Below are positions 34,601 through 44,600 of a stretch of 64,000 nucleotides of DNA, piece after piece. How positions within the stretch are numbered: position 1 is the first letter of the stretch; every line of letters starts with the position of its first letter. Source of the stretch: Corythucha ciliata (Eukaryota > Arthropoda > Insecta > Hemiptera > Tingidae); the NCBI GenBank assembly GCA_038030265.1, contig CM075939.1, forward strand, positions 23,479,253 through 23,543,252, in the 5' to 3' direction. Made by a program: the position numbers and the translations under genes. Below the pieces are notes generated by a model. It did no database searches, had not been told where the DNA came from, and saw only the letters and a program-made list of their open reading frames with translations.

Positions 34601-35590
34601 AAAATATATCTATTAATATTTTAATGAGTATTGTACCCGTGAGAAAACTGGAGAAATCCCTGTTTATATTTATTTATTTATTTTTTAAAATCTTTGCCAA
34701 CACAGCCGTTTTTGCATCATCGACGTGATCAATCTCCTCCTAACAATTTTATCCAACTGTGTCCTACGTTATTGAGGAAAATACTTTGATATCTATCTGT
34801 GGACGTATACTTGACGTCCGTCACTCGTATCGTGTTATGGCTAATCAACAACGACTCCTTCCCAGCGCAGAGTCTGTTTTCTGTTATTTCATAACTGGGT
34901 TAACACGTATAAATTAAAGCCACTAACTATTTTAGATGAGTAAATCTTCTTCGTTGGGGGGGGGGGCGGCGATTTTTTAACGTCAGCCCCGCCAATAAAT
35001 GCCATTTTTAGGTGAAAGGCCATATTTTCTCCTCTGTCATCACTTAACAAATTTTATTGTAGACTCTTAAAAGCTGTAATTTGACGTTTTATTTACGGTT
35101 ACGTCTCCCCTCGCCCCCTGGATGGGAATGGATTAAAAACTTTCTTAGTCCCTGTTAGCGATGGTAAAAGGGTTGCATCGTTTTTCTTTTCGTTTTGTTT
35201 TCGCCAACGTTTTTAGTATACGGTCAGTGAAAAAAGTGAATTTAATGTTGATTTCCCCTTCACTTTTTTGTCGATATTCTAACTCTATGTGTTCAGTCGC
35301 TAGCATTTCCAGCGCATTGAATCGAGTGTTAGTTTATTTTCGTAACTGAATAAAATATGAACATTTTGTACGGGAACTTATTTGTAATTTTTTACTTCGT
35401 GAGAGTTGGAAATGGTTGAATGGATGTTATAGAGGATTGTCCCAACCCCACGACAATTTTTGTGTGTGTGTATTTTCGCTTCATTTCGTTTATTTCCACG
35501 CCAATGGCTTAAAATATTTATAAAAATGGCGCGTTTGGCAAGATATTCCGCGAAGAAATAATTACGAAACAAGATTCACGTTAATAACCT
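31601..35590. other. AT-rich stretch, no recognised gene
   Basis: Many homopolymer and pyrimidine tracts give frames up to 161 codons (32415-32900, minus), but with low-complexity translations and no motif. A TA microsatellite lies at 32440-32457 and a G-tract at 34956-34966. A TATA-type motif at 32737-32750 is listed separately. Confidence 0.45.
32737..32750 (+). promoter_or_regulatory. TATA-box-like motif
   Basis: CTATATAAAAGG matches the consensus of an arthropod TATA box well. About 90 bp downstream an ATG (32836) starts a short frame whose AAG-GTATCG could be a splice donor. No downstream exon was found, so this may equally be chance in AT-rich DNA. Confidence 0.25.
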
Positions 35591-36480
35591 ACCCATGCCG
35601 AGTAATTTTTCCATTGATGATCCCATACCCTTAGGAAATCACAACAACAGCTCGTGGCACCCATGACGTCCAGGCAACTACAACTCGTACTCTTTTCTCC
35701 TCTGACCCGCAGGCCGACAACACACGGACGGTTTTTTTTTTTTTTTTTTTTGGACGATCGGAAGCGACCCAAGCTATTACTGCCCCGTAAACTTCACATT
35801 CCAATCTGGACAGCCGCAGGATTCCCCTGAATGAGCCCATAGGCAAAATCGGCCCTTGAAGAAAGTTTACGAAATACTGCGTCACGGCAGACGCCCCCAT
35901 GTGGCACCCATGTGCCATGTGGCACTCATGTGGCAATACGGAGATATCCCCCAGAAGGTCCACGGAGAACCGGCCCTTTAGCATCCCCCTCATCACAGAG
36001 CTGCCCGCAACACGGAGGAGGCTAATGGTGCGGAGTGAGTCACTAAACTTTTTTGGATGGAATCTAGAAAGAAATAATAATTGCATGAGAGTCCCCCTCG
36101 GCCTGAACGCGTCGATGACTATAATCTATTGATGTCACCCTCGTTCAACCCAATTTTCCCCGTGACGGACTTGATCCGTGTGAATAGCTACAAACCTTTC
36201 ACGGGGTTCGTTTCCCCTATTGGGCGCGTCCCCCGGGGTGCGGATGGGGGACCCCACCATTGGGCCGACCCGCTCCCTGATACGGTGCGATGGTGGGTTG
36301 GGTCGGAACCAAGGAGGATAAAAAGATACATAAGAGGATCAACAAAGGAGTGGGGGACGAGGACAGAACAAGTGGCGCGGCGGGTTACAAGAGTCAACAA
36401 CAGAAGTCAATAGCGCCTGCGCTTAGAACGCTTCCCCCTCCTCTCATTCGGTTCTTTCAATCTTCCTCATTTTCAAGGGA
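35591..36480. repeat. GC-rich repeat-derived segment
   Basis: Composition changes sharply from the AT-rich surroundings. It contains a T-tract of about 20 (35732-35751), then a copy of a segment of about 310 bp also found at 39165-39465, then a G/C-rich part with strong hairpins at 36158-36206. On the minus strand a 151-codon frame (36086-35631) is open across the duplicated segment but shows no known domain. The T-tract could be the poly(A) tail of a minus-strand retroelement. Identity unknown. Confidence 0.45.
35762..36082. repeat. Duplicated segment, copy 1
   Basis: It begins GAAGCGACCCAAGCTATTAC and ends AGAAAGAAATAAT. Copy 2 at 39165-39465 has the same ends and nearly the same sequence, but this copy carries about 22 extra bases around a CATGTGGCA-type short repeat (35900-35940). 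Sequence outside the two ends is unrelated between copies, so the segment behaves as a discrete repeat unit. Confidence 0.75.
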
Positions 36481-37230
36481 AATGCAATAATTTCTTTGGG
36501 GAAAACTTAAGACGTATAATTATTTGATACATATCAATTATTAAATAGTCAAGTTTTCGACCAAAAAAATATTGCTTCCTCTGAAAGAGACTGCCTTTAC
36601 GTTTCCTAACGAATGGCTTTTCAAGGAAAAACAGATACCCATTATTTAAAAAAATAAGAGAAATTTATTTTTTTCTACAGAACTTAACGAAATTAAACAA
36701 ATAGATGTATAGGTACCGTTCATAATACTTATAGGCCGGATCGTAGAGCATTGTGATGAGGCTTATCCTGCAAAAGGTGACGCATCGCCATCGGTTTTTG
36801 ATCCTGAACTGAATGGTGTATTTGGGAGCAGATATCTTAAAGGTAACTGGCAGAATCCTTCTTCACTCCCGCATCCGGTCCCTAGCATTTACTTTTACTC
36901 AGTGACATAATCAACTCAAAAATATAACACGCAGATTACATAAATTACCAAAAATTGGAGAGAAAGGCTCGTCCAATGAATGGCCATACGATCGAATAAT
37001 ACTCGTCTCGAAGCTCAAAAGAACATGTGAAATTGTGAATAAAAACGACTCTCTTGATTGCCTTATCGGTCAGTTCAAGTATCTTCTATCTCTCTCCTTT
37101 CCAGAGTCGGACCCCACCATAGAGATTTTCAGCCAATCAGAAAGAAGGAGAGAAATTCGACTTGAGCGCTGCTGGTTCTTAGAGTCAGAACTAAATCACG
37201 AACCAAAAACCTATTAGAAAAAAATTCCCC
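36481..37230. other. AT-rich stretch between GC-rich segments
   Basis: No gene is recognised. The two GC-rich segments on either side could be parts of one element split by this DNA, but no matching junction was found. Confidence 0.35.
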
Positions 37231-38200
37231 CAAGTGTCTCTACCGCCCAGCCCATCGGTCAGACAGGGGTGGTCGGAACTTAAGGCGCACCGTGTGCGGC
37301 GGGGAGTCCGTTATCGGACACACCCATTGGACATGGGGGCCGAATACGACCCCGTGGACAAACAACGGGTTAGGGGCTGTCCTGAGTCCGGGACAGAAGG
37401 GGGTGGCGTCTCCTACCTCCTCCAGCTATTCATCCCCCCCCCCCCAAGACAAGGTGTTTGGTCCGTACCTAAGGTCTGCATGGAACAGGGGGCAAAGTGT
37501 GCTTTCAACGGACCCCCAGGGCACCGGCCGATCCCCTGGTGTAATAGGCTTACCGCAGGCCTCGGCGCTTACGGCATGCAGGGCTCTGCCGGCGGTGGAC
37601 TTATATTACCCTGGCTTCTGGCAGGACCTTCAAGGGCTCACCCAGAAGTTTATATGAAGAACTCGGAAGGGGCTCAGAGAACCTTCCGTGAACGCCGCAG
37701 TCACCGGCTGCTCCGTCCATGGATACCACCGAGGTCAAACACGACATTGATGGGACCAGGGACGTACGTTGTGGAGGGCAGTTCTAAGGAGCACACCCGC
37801 CGTGGGGAGTTTTTTTAAAAAACATACCCTCGGTGGGTCCAAAGAACACAACCCGGTGCAGGGGTTTATCTCTTCGAGTGCAACGCACTCGGCGCGCGCT
37901 AGCTCATCATCCTTGTCACTCTCGTGCTCAAGGGTCCAGTTAGCGATTATCTCTTATCGCTTCTAAGAAGCGACGACCTCTAACCTTATTAAGAGGAGAG
38001 AGCTATCTTCGCAGAATCAGCATTTTCGGGCTTCACACGCCTGATATGTTCCGGCCAGCGAGACACTAGCTGAGGACCTCCTCAACCTCATACGGTGAGA
38101 GGGACTCTAGACTGGATCAACCGATCCAAGAGCAGCACAATAATCCACTTAGGATTCCGTGCCTGGGGCATGTGCCAAGCCCCTGCTCTTGGATAGTGGA
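37231..38200 (+). repeat. GC-rich segment with strong predicted RNA structure
   Basis: The segment is GC-rich, contrasting with both flanks. A 194-codon frame is open at 37234-37818 but its Gly/Pro/Arg-rich translation has no known domain; a second frame overlaps it, which speaks for composition rather than coding. The 3' part (37940-38194) is dense in short perfect stems, including TCGCTTC-TAA-GAAGCGA near 37965. It may be the untranslated region of a LINE or another retroelement; identity unproven. Confidence 0.35.
38124..38194 (+). ncRNA. Possible three-way-junction RNA fold
   Basis: An outer 12-bp perfect stem pairs ATCCAAGAGCAG (38124-38135) with CTGCTCTTGGAT (38183-38194). Inside are hairpin 1, GCAC...AATCC-ACTTA-GGATT...GTGC (38135-38162), and hairpin 2, GGGGC-N9-GCCCC (38165-38183). 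The nesting is complete and leaves few unpaired bases, unlike random DNA of this size. Whether it is transcribed is unknown. Confidence 0.4.
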
Positions 38201-39020
38201 GGATAAAAAAAAACCCAATTTTCGCAAATTTCGCACTTAATGATGTTAATTTTACGTATGACCCTTTCAAAGTTTAAATTTTGTTGATTATTCCTCGCAG
38301 AAATCAATTTCATACGTTTTACTCAACCAAAAAGTCAATTTCACAGGATTGTACCCCCAAAAATCCAATTCCGCGGAGTGGGACCCCTCCAAAAATTCCA
38401 TATAATTTGTTCATTCAAAAAAGCAATACCGCTGGTTAGTCACTTTTGATGTCCAAAAACGCACATAGAACGCAATTCCATGAGTTTGACTAATTCAATT
38501 ACCAAATGTTGCATTTATTAGGCTTCTAAAACTATTTAGCTTCTACTGTAACCAAAGGCGGGCCTGGCAAGTCAGAAACCAATTTCACGTGGTTGGCAGC
38601 CCAAAAATATCAATTTCGCGGGGTTTCGCATGTTTTTTTTTTCAAAGGAAAGATTCACAGCTTGATGGCTCCTTTCAATGAGTCATTTCGTGGAGTTGGC
38701 TCATCGTATTAACAAATTTTCACGATGCTGGTTCACCGCAAAAAGTGCTATCTCCCGGCTGTCCTGCTACAAGAACATGGTTTGCGCCTTGGATCCATTG
38801 AAAAAGAATTATTTCGCGGTGTTAACTAATTTTACAGAGCACTTTCCCGGGTCTGGCTCTTTTCAAAAACACAAATTCACGAGTTTGCGTCACTCTAAAA
38901 ACCATTTTGATCAGCCTCATAAAAACTTGAATTTCGCGGAATTGGCTGATTAAAAATGAGTTTTGTGGCACAGACTCGCCCCTATAAAGCCATTTTGGGG
39001 CAATCGCTACTACAAAAGCA
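38200..39020 (+). repeat. Family B tandem array
   Basis: Degenerate 30-bp units such as CAATTTCGCGG followed by GTTGGCTCATT are present. The 91-codon frame at 38678-38953 is a repeat translation. Unit boundaries are blurred by many indels. Confidence 0.6.
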
Positions 39021-39164
39021 TAATTTTTGTGATGTTGTGTGAGGGGTCAAACCGATCAGGTGTGGTTTGAGGGGGAGTCGGGACGGACAGTTTGGAACTA
39101 GGCAGGGAACCCAACGCTCATTAATTATAAAACATAATTAGTAATCTATTTATAACTTACATAC

Positions 39165-39465
39165 GAAGCGACCCAAGCTATTACTGCCCCGTAAACTTCA
39201 CATTCCAATCTGGACAGCCGCAGGATTCCCCTGAATGAGCCCATAGGCAAAATCCCGGGGCCCTTCAAGAAAATTTACGAAATACTGCGTCACGGCAGAC
39301 GCCCCCATGTGCCATGTGGCAATACGGAGATATCCCCCAGAAGGTCCACGGAGAACCGGCCCTTTAGCATCCCCCTCATCACAGAGCTGCCCGCATCACG
39401 GAGGAGGCTAATGGTGCGGAGTGAGTCACTAAACTTTTTTGGATGGAATCTAGAAAGAAATAATC
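39165..39465. repeat. Duplicated segment, copy 2
   Basis: Same segment as 35762-36082, 22 bp shorter at the CATGTGGCA region. Its right end (AGAAAGAAATAAT) abuts the first recognisable gag codons of the plus-strand gypsy element directly. The upstream flank is AT-rich and unlike that of copy 1. Confidence 0.75.
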
Positions 39466-40629
39466 AGGCCCTTCAACGTCTTCTGGCTCAACAACAACAG
39501 GAGTCTCAGAATCGCTCGACGGCATCCACAAATATCGTGAGTCACAACCTTACGTTTGATAAATTCGACCCGAAAGAGGAAGAATTTAGTCATTATCTCG
39601 AACGGTTTGAGAATTGTCTCGACATGCAAGGGTTTTTACAAGGTCCTCAGCTTACACCTGAACAACAAACGCAGTTCGACCATTCGAAAACCACGTTACT
39701 CCTCGGTTGTCTCCATCGAAATTAATTTACAGACTTAAAGACTACGTTCAAACGTGAACGCCTTTCCGACGTTCCTTACGGGGAAGTGGTCAAAGAACTT
39801 AAAAAACGGCATGATCGGTCCACAAACCTGACCACACAGCGTTACAAATTTTCCAAACGTGAACAAAACAAAGCAGAAACAATTGCGGATTACGTTGCTG
39901 CCTTGAAACTACTCAACCAACGGTGTAAGTGGCCGGATACCCTTGAAGGTATGTCAGACGCAATTTTCCAAACATTATTCATTGGGGGGCTCTCTGATCT
40001 CTCGATACGCGAGAAACTGTTACAGAACAAAGACCTTACCTTGGACCAGGCTATCGAAACGGCTTTGGCTCTGGAAACCGCAAAAAAAGAAAACGTGGAA
40101 GAGTTCAAGCCGTCGACCCCGTCCGGCGTTTCCGTTCATAAAATTTCAAGTGATTTTAATACACAGAGTCGTAAAGGTCGTACGAAATCTCGCGAACGCT
40201 TGACAGCGAAGCGAGTGCAGCGTGACAGGACTAAGTCACCTGGCTCTGCGAAAATCTACAACAGTGATTTCCTGGCCAAAAATGGGCATGCAGGACATCT
40301 GCCTCTCATGCGGCAAACAGGGGCACAGGTCAAACAAGTGCACCGTCCGTCATAAGCTACATTGTACGGCGTGCGACAAAACAGGTCACATTGCGAAAGT
40401 TTGTATCCGAACTCGGAAAACACAATTAGCTGTCCAAAACATCGAATTCGACGTGTTACAAGTCATCCAGTCGAACGAACACACAGTATTCGATATTTCG
40501 GCCGACAAAGGACTCGCTCAGAAAATTCAAGTAAGCGTCAAATTAGACGGAATCAGTCAAATATTCGAACTGGATACTGGTGCAGCCGCATCCATTTTAT
40601 CTTTTCATGATCCTCGTAAGTTACAGTAG
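39466..40629 (+). pseudogene. Gypsy gag and protease remnant
   Basis: Gag packages element RNA; protease would cleave the polyprotein. The frame starts in a Gln-rich part and continues through the capsid-like region (DKFDPKEEEF...YLERFE). An in-frame TAA lies at 39723-39725 and a frameshift near 40240-40280. Two CCHC knuckles follow, CLSCGKQGHRSNKC and CTACDKTGHIAKVC, both with C-x2-C-x4-H-x4-C spacing. The protease motif ELDTGAAASIL is near 40570-40600, and the frame then stops at 40629. Confidence 0.85.
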
Positions 40630-40639
40630 AACCGTACGA

Positions 40640-41667
40640 TTCGACCATGCCCACACGTTCGATTCCGTGTTTACAATAACCAGTACATCACGCCCAAAGG
40701 TTATATTACTGTGCACGCCCGATACAAACAAAATGAAGCACAGTCTGTCTTATTCATCGTCGACGAGCCTTTGTCCCCTATTTTGGGCCGGATATGGGTG
40801 CGGAAACTACGCATTCTGGACTTAGACTCGATAAAAACCACAGAACCATCGAATTCGGGTTTTAAAATCGAACTGTCGGACTTAATCAGCAAATACCCAG
40901 AGGATCAAATTGCTACAGGTATTGGGAAGCTGCCACAGAACCCTGGCAACGAATTCATATAGACTTCGCCGAGTTACATGGAATCAATTTCCTGCTCGTA
41001 GTCGATGCTTTTTCGAAGTACCTTGACATTATACAATTACGAACAGCTCCCACGTCTTCAACGACTATTTCGGCATTACGATGCCTCTTTGCCCGCCATG
41101 GATTGCCATACATCTTGTTTTCAGACAACGCTCCGATATTTACGTCGCTTGAATTTCAAAATTTCATGGCTTCAAATGGCATACAATACACCAAAGAACA
41201 TCCGAAGCCAGCCAATCCGCGCTTTCAGCGTGGGAGACCGTGTGCTCTCTCGGAATTACGCCCGAGGCACCAACTGGTGTTTGGGCATAGTCTCCGAGAA
41301 GTTGGGCTCCATGCATTACTGCATCAAATTGGACAACTGGTATGTTTTGAAACGACATATCGACCAGTTACACTACTCGGAATGCCCGATTTCGGCAAAA
41401 CAGACTTCGACCCGAGAACAATCTCATCCAGAGGGAAAAAGGGTTTCCTTCACCTTCCCGATGTCATTACCGGCCAAACCGCTGGTTGCATCAGCTACGC
41501 CCATACGTAGCCGCCAAACTCGTGAAATGGGCGAGCAGCGTCAAGACAACGTCACAGCGAACGAAACAAGCGATTCCGGACCGGAGCCGCTTGTCACTGC
41601 GTCGCCGCAATCGGCGCTCAGACGATCTTCTAGACCACGAAAACCGGTTACCAGGTTAAATTTGTAG
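40640..41667 (+). pseudogene. Gypsy pol remnant, protease end fused to integrase
   Basis: The 40640-40910 part carries the protease C-terminus (ILGRIWVRKL). The integrase core follows with HIDFAE and SDNAP as the first two acidic residues. The part that should hold the catalytic Glu is deleted at about 41200. The C-terminal region resumes in a new frame as FSVGDRVLSRNYARG and DQLHYSE, the fold that follows integrase in Ty3 elements. The end is a basic RRSSRPRKP tail and TAG at 41665-41667. At least three frame changes are needed to read across it. Confidence 0.8.
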
Positions 41668-41738
41668 AGAGTCATTTTTCTTTCAATTTTTAACTCGTTT
41701 TTCAATTTTTATTCAAAGCTTCAAAGCTTAGTTTTTCA

Positions 41739-41751
41739 AGTGGGGAAGAAC
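41739..41751 (+). other. Polypurine tract
   Basis: AGTGGGGAAGAAC immediately precedes the putative LTR start TGTTGTG, the expected site of plus-strand DNA priming. Confidence 0.6.
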
Positions 41752-41938
41752 TGTTGTGTTCATATTGCTGTCCCCAGCTACCAAAAAAGGTTTTAGTTAG
41801 TGTTATGATATCGTTCTGCGTAAGATGCTTCTGTTTTTTCTATTCTACTACTTTATAAACGTTTTTTATTAAATAAAGTTTCTTCACATTCGATTCATCA
41901 ATATGCCGTCGTTTCTAATAACTATAATACCGGCGTCA
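41752..41938 (+). repeat. Putative solo 3' LTR of the decayed gypsy
   Basis: It begins TGTTGTGTTCAT after the polypurine tract and contains an AATAAA at about 41872. The right end is placed at a CA before AAAGAAAGAGG, but without a second LTR the boundary is uncertain. Confidence 0.5.
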
Positions 41939-41959
41939 AAGAAAGAGGGTGGGGGGGGG

Positions 41960-42231
41960 GGAGTGTTGCTGACCTGTGGCAATCATCTCCTCGATTACAA
42001 AAGTTTTTGATTTTCTGCTAAATAAACAGTTTGGTGATTTCCTCGAATCGGCTGGGGTCGTCTCGGAGGCTCAGTATGGTTTCAGGAGGGGAAGATCCAC
42101 CTCTCTCGCTGCCACGCAGCTGCTGCATACCTGCTTTATGGGTCTCGAGAACATAAAGAAAGTTCGGCTCCGTTTGTATGATCTTTCGAAGGCCTTCGAC
42201 TCACTGAATCTATTCATACTGACACACAATT
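41960..42231 (+). pseudogene. LINE reverse-transcriptase fragment
   Basis: The translation contains ISSITKVFDFLLN, QYGFRRGRSTS and YDLSKAFDSLN. These are the conserved run leading to motif A of non-LTR reverse transcriptases, with the metal-binding Asp of KAFD. Both ends are truncated: it starts just after a G-tract (41951-41961) and ends within ten residues of motif A, passing into a family A remnant. It is a different part of RT from the one kept by the LINE at 55480-58500. Confidence 0.85.
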
Positions 42232-42330
42232 TGTGACTAAAAATGGAAAAAAAAACAAAAAAAAACACTAATTTATGGATAGAATGGAGAACATGGCCAC
42301 CTTGCGGCTAAAAATGAGGCAACCAGAGCG
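42232..42330 (+). repeat. Short family A remnant
   Basis: Two or three decayed units (GTGACTAAAAATGGAAAAA, TTGCGGCTAAAAATGAGG) follow the LINE fragment. Confidence 0.5.
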
Positions 42331-42379
42331 ATGAACGTTTAGCGCCACACAACGGACAAAACTTTGTTTGTTTATTGGG

Positions 42380-42731
42380 TTTATTATTTCTTTTGTTAAA
42401 CTTTTTGTGATCAGGCCTTGTTGTGATTAGAGCTTTTTATGATTCAAGCTTTTGTAAACCAAGCTTTTGTGGTTAGAGCATTTTGTGGTTGGACTATTTT
42501 GTGGTTACTTCATTTTGCGGTTGAAGCATTTTGTGGTCAAGTGATTTTTGTGCTAATAACTTTTTGTGGTTCGCATATATTTCTGGTTCGGGGTTTTTGT
42601 GATTAGAGTTTTCGGTTGTTGGATATTTGTTTTGGTTAGAGCGTTTTGTCATTTGCGCTTTTTAGAATTGCTGCTTTTTGTGGTTCATTTGTTTTGTGGT
42701 TGGAGTTTTTTGCGGTTAGAGCTTCTTCTGG
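42380..42731 (+). repeat. Family F tandem array, left part
   Basis: The units of about 18-20 bp read TTTTGTGGTTAGAGCTTTT and drift strongly. The array is interrupted by a MITE at its TTAA (42732-42735) and resumes at 43084. Confidence 0.7.
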
Positions 42732-42735
42732 TTAA

Positions 42736-43079
42736 GCTATGTCACCACTTGTGCACTTTCGTCTTCCTCTTTCAATTCAACACGCTTTTTCAACTTTCGC
42801 TTCAACTTTCAAAAGCGCATGTGCCTAAAGCTATGTCTCCGCTTGTGCAGGTTAGACGCATGCGTTGTTGAAAATTGAAGCGAAAGTTGAATAGGCGTGT
42901 TGAATTGAAAGAGGAAGACGAAAGCGCACAAGTGGGGACATAGTTTAAGAAATGCACACAATTTCTAATTTCCTTCCAGCCTTTTGAGGCATGCAATAGC
43001 GCATTCCTCACGTTCAACACACCGTGCGCTATGACGCATGCCTCTGACGCACGCGAAAAGGCACAAGTGGAGACACAGC
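42736..43079. mobile_element. Composite MITE inserted at TTAA
   Basis: The outer inverted termini are GCTATGTCACCACTTGTGCA at the left and the complement GCTGTGTCTCCACTTGTGCC at the right. Flanks are TTAA (42732-42735) and TTTA (43080-43083), the latter probably a mutated TTAA. Inside, 42736-42811 pairs with 42868-42944 over about 75 bp as a near-complete hairpin, and another terminus-like block starts at 42828. The element therefore looks like nested or recombined copies of one family. No protein is encoded. Confidence 0.75.
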
Positions 43080-43083
43080 TTTA

Positions 43084-43180
43084 GAGTTGTTCGAGCTTGT
43101 TTGGTAACATTTGGATCAATTTTTCTTTGGTTAGTTTGTTGTGGTTAGAGCTTTCTGTGATTGGAGCTATTTAGAAACCC
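43084..43180 (+). repeat. Family F tandem array, right part
   Basis: Units such as TTGTGGTTAGAGCTTTCTGT continue the array after the MITE. Confidence 0.65.
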
Positions 43181-44150
43181 GCCCCGGGGCTAATTTGTTT
43201 TTGCCACCCCATGCAGCTACCCCCCCCCTCCCCGGCCAACTTCCACCAAGACTTGTGGAGTCAAGAATGGATTCTACAAGTTACTAGAAGAAAACTATAT
43301 TTCCTCAACCTGCCGAAAAAACCTCGAGTTGACGGCCTCTCCAGAAAGATGACATGTTGGCTTTTCTTGATGAGCGTTTCAGGGCAACCCAGAGTGCCTG
43401 GGTTTCAATCCCGCTCAGAGCATGCCGAGGTATAGTGTCAAGGAGAACAGACCTCCCCGCGCCACTGTTCTCAGAGGGCCCCCGAAAAGCTTAAACATGG
43501 AATAATGGGGATTTTTAAGTTTCATGCTCATGGATGGAGGATCATGAAAAATAGATGTGGTATCTATTGCGGGCGGATGTGGCCCCATCCGACAATTTTT
43601 ATTCCATCCGTCTAGGAGAATAGAACAAATCAGGTGACCAGCAGTTTTTGTGACTAAATATTCGATTCTGCCTTCATTCGGATTCGATTTGTTTACTTCT
43701 GGGAATAATCCGTGCCGTGTGGTGACCAAGGTTCAAAATAATAACCTCAGTGCTATTTTTCAGTCATTGAGTGTGTCAAGGTTGTCGCAAGGAACCATTC
43801 TGCCAGGAAGGGGCTGGCCAAAAACGGTGGCATCGGAGGTGAAGCCGCTTAAACGGTTCATCTTAACGACACGTATATTCGATTGTTGGATTCTCCGGGT
43901 CGAAACCCCCAGAGGTATGTGATTCCTTCCGATTTTAAATGTTTGGCCATTTAACCCGCCGAGAGCTTTAGTATGTGATTTTCAGGTCCTTTTTAACCAT
44001 CCTCAGCCAAAAACGCCTCCATAAGAGGTCGTTGGCAATAGCCTATTTTGTCCCATGTGTGCAGTTCCTTTCTCTGAGCAAGCATACGGGCAAGTCTACG
44101 TCTGAAACTAAGGAGCCACGCTCATTTTTCGCTGTACTGCGGACTATTAC
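43181..44150. other. Unassigned stretch
   Basis: Composition is mixed with frames up to 104 codons (43729-43415, minus), none with a known motif. Two short GGTTTCAATCC- or GGTCGAAACCC-like motifs (about 43400 and 43895) resemble a tRNA B-box but lack tRNA context. Confidence 0.35.
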
Positions 44151-44460
44151 TCGGCTAAACGTTTTGAAAAACTCGGCTAAAATTGAGAAAAAGCGATCAT
44201 TCGTGGCTAAAATTGTGAAAATACGTCAATTCGTGGTTTCAGATCCAACTTCAAGGCAACAATTCCAATGTTGTGTCCGCGACAAAGTTGAGAAAAGCGC
44301 TAATTCATATTTAAAAGTTTGGAACATTGCTCATTCGCGGTAAAAATTGAGAAAATGCGTCAACTATCGCTAAAATTGAAATAAAAACACGCTAACTCAC
44401 GGCTAAAATTATGGAAAAGCTCTAGTTAGCTGCTAAAATTGAGAAAAAGTGGTCGTTAAG
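44150..44460 (+). repeat. Family A tandem array
   Basis: About ten units such as TTCGTGGCTAAAATTGTGAA are present. The array ends at a short family B piece. Confidence 0.7.
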
Positions 44461-44600
44461 CCATCAAGTAAGCAGCCATATTGGGGTTAAAAGAGCTACA
44501 GGCATAAAATTGTTTTTGGAAGCGCCAAATTTGTCCTTAAAAAGAGCCAAACCACGATTTTTCTTTGGAAGAATTTGGGCAAAGGATGATAAGGGGCCTC
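44461..44600 (+). repeat. Short family B remnant
   Basis: A few units with TAAAATTGTTTTTGGAAGCG and AAAAAGAGCCAAA cores directly follow the family A array. Confidence 0.5.

Larger units (their letters stand above)
39466..41938 (+). mobile_element. Decayed Ty3/gypsy retrotransposon lacking RT-RNase H
   Basis: Gag, two zinc knuckles, protease, integrase core and integrase C-terminus appear in order on the plus strand, followed by a polypurine tract and a putative 3' LTR. The reverse transcriptase and RNase H are missing. The frame passes from the linker after protease (SKYPEDQ near 40890-40910) directly to the start of the integrase catalytic core (EPWQRIHID near 40935). No 5' LTR is found: the left end meets the duplicated segment at 39465. 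Several stops and frameshifts show it is dead. Confidence 0.85.

Noticed and set aside
37234..37818. 194-codon plus-strand frame in GC-rich DNA
   Set aside because: A second long frame overlaps it, the translation is Gly/Pro/Arg-rich and it shows no domain. GC-rich composition explains the absence of stops.
43400..43440. Possible tRNA or SINE B-box
   Set aside because: GGTTTCAATCC occurs alone. No A-box at the right distance, no cloverleaf and no acceptor stem could be built.
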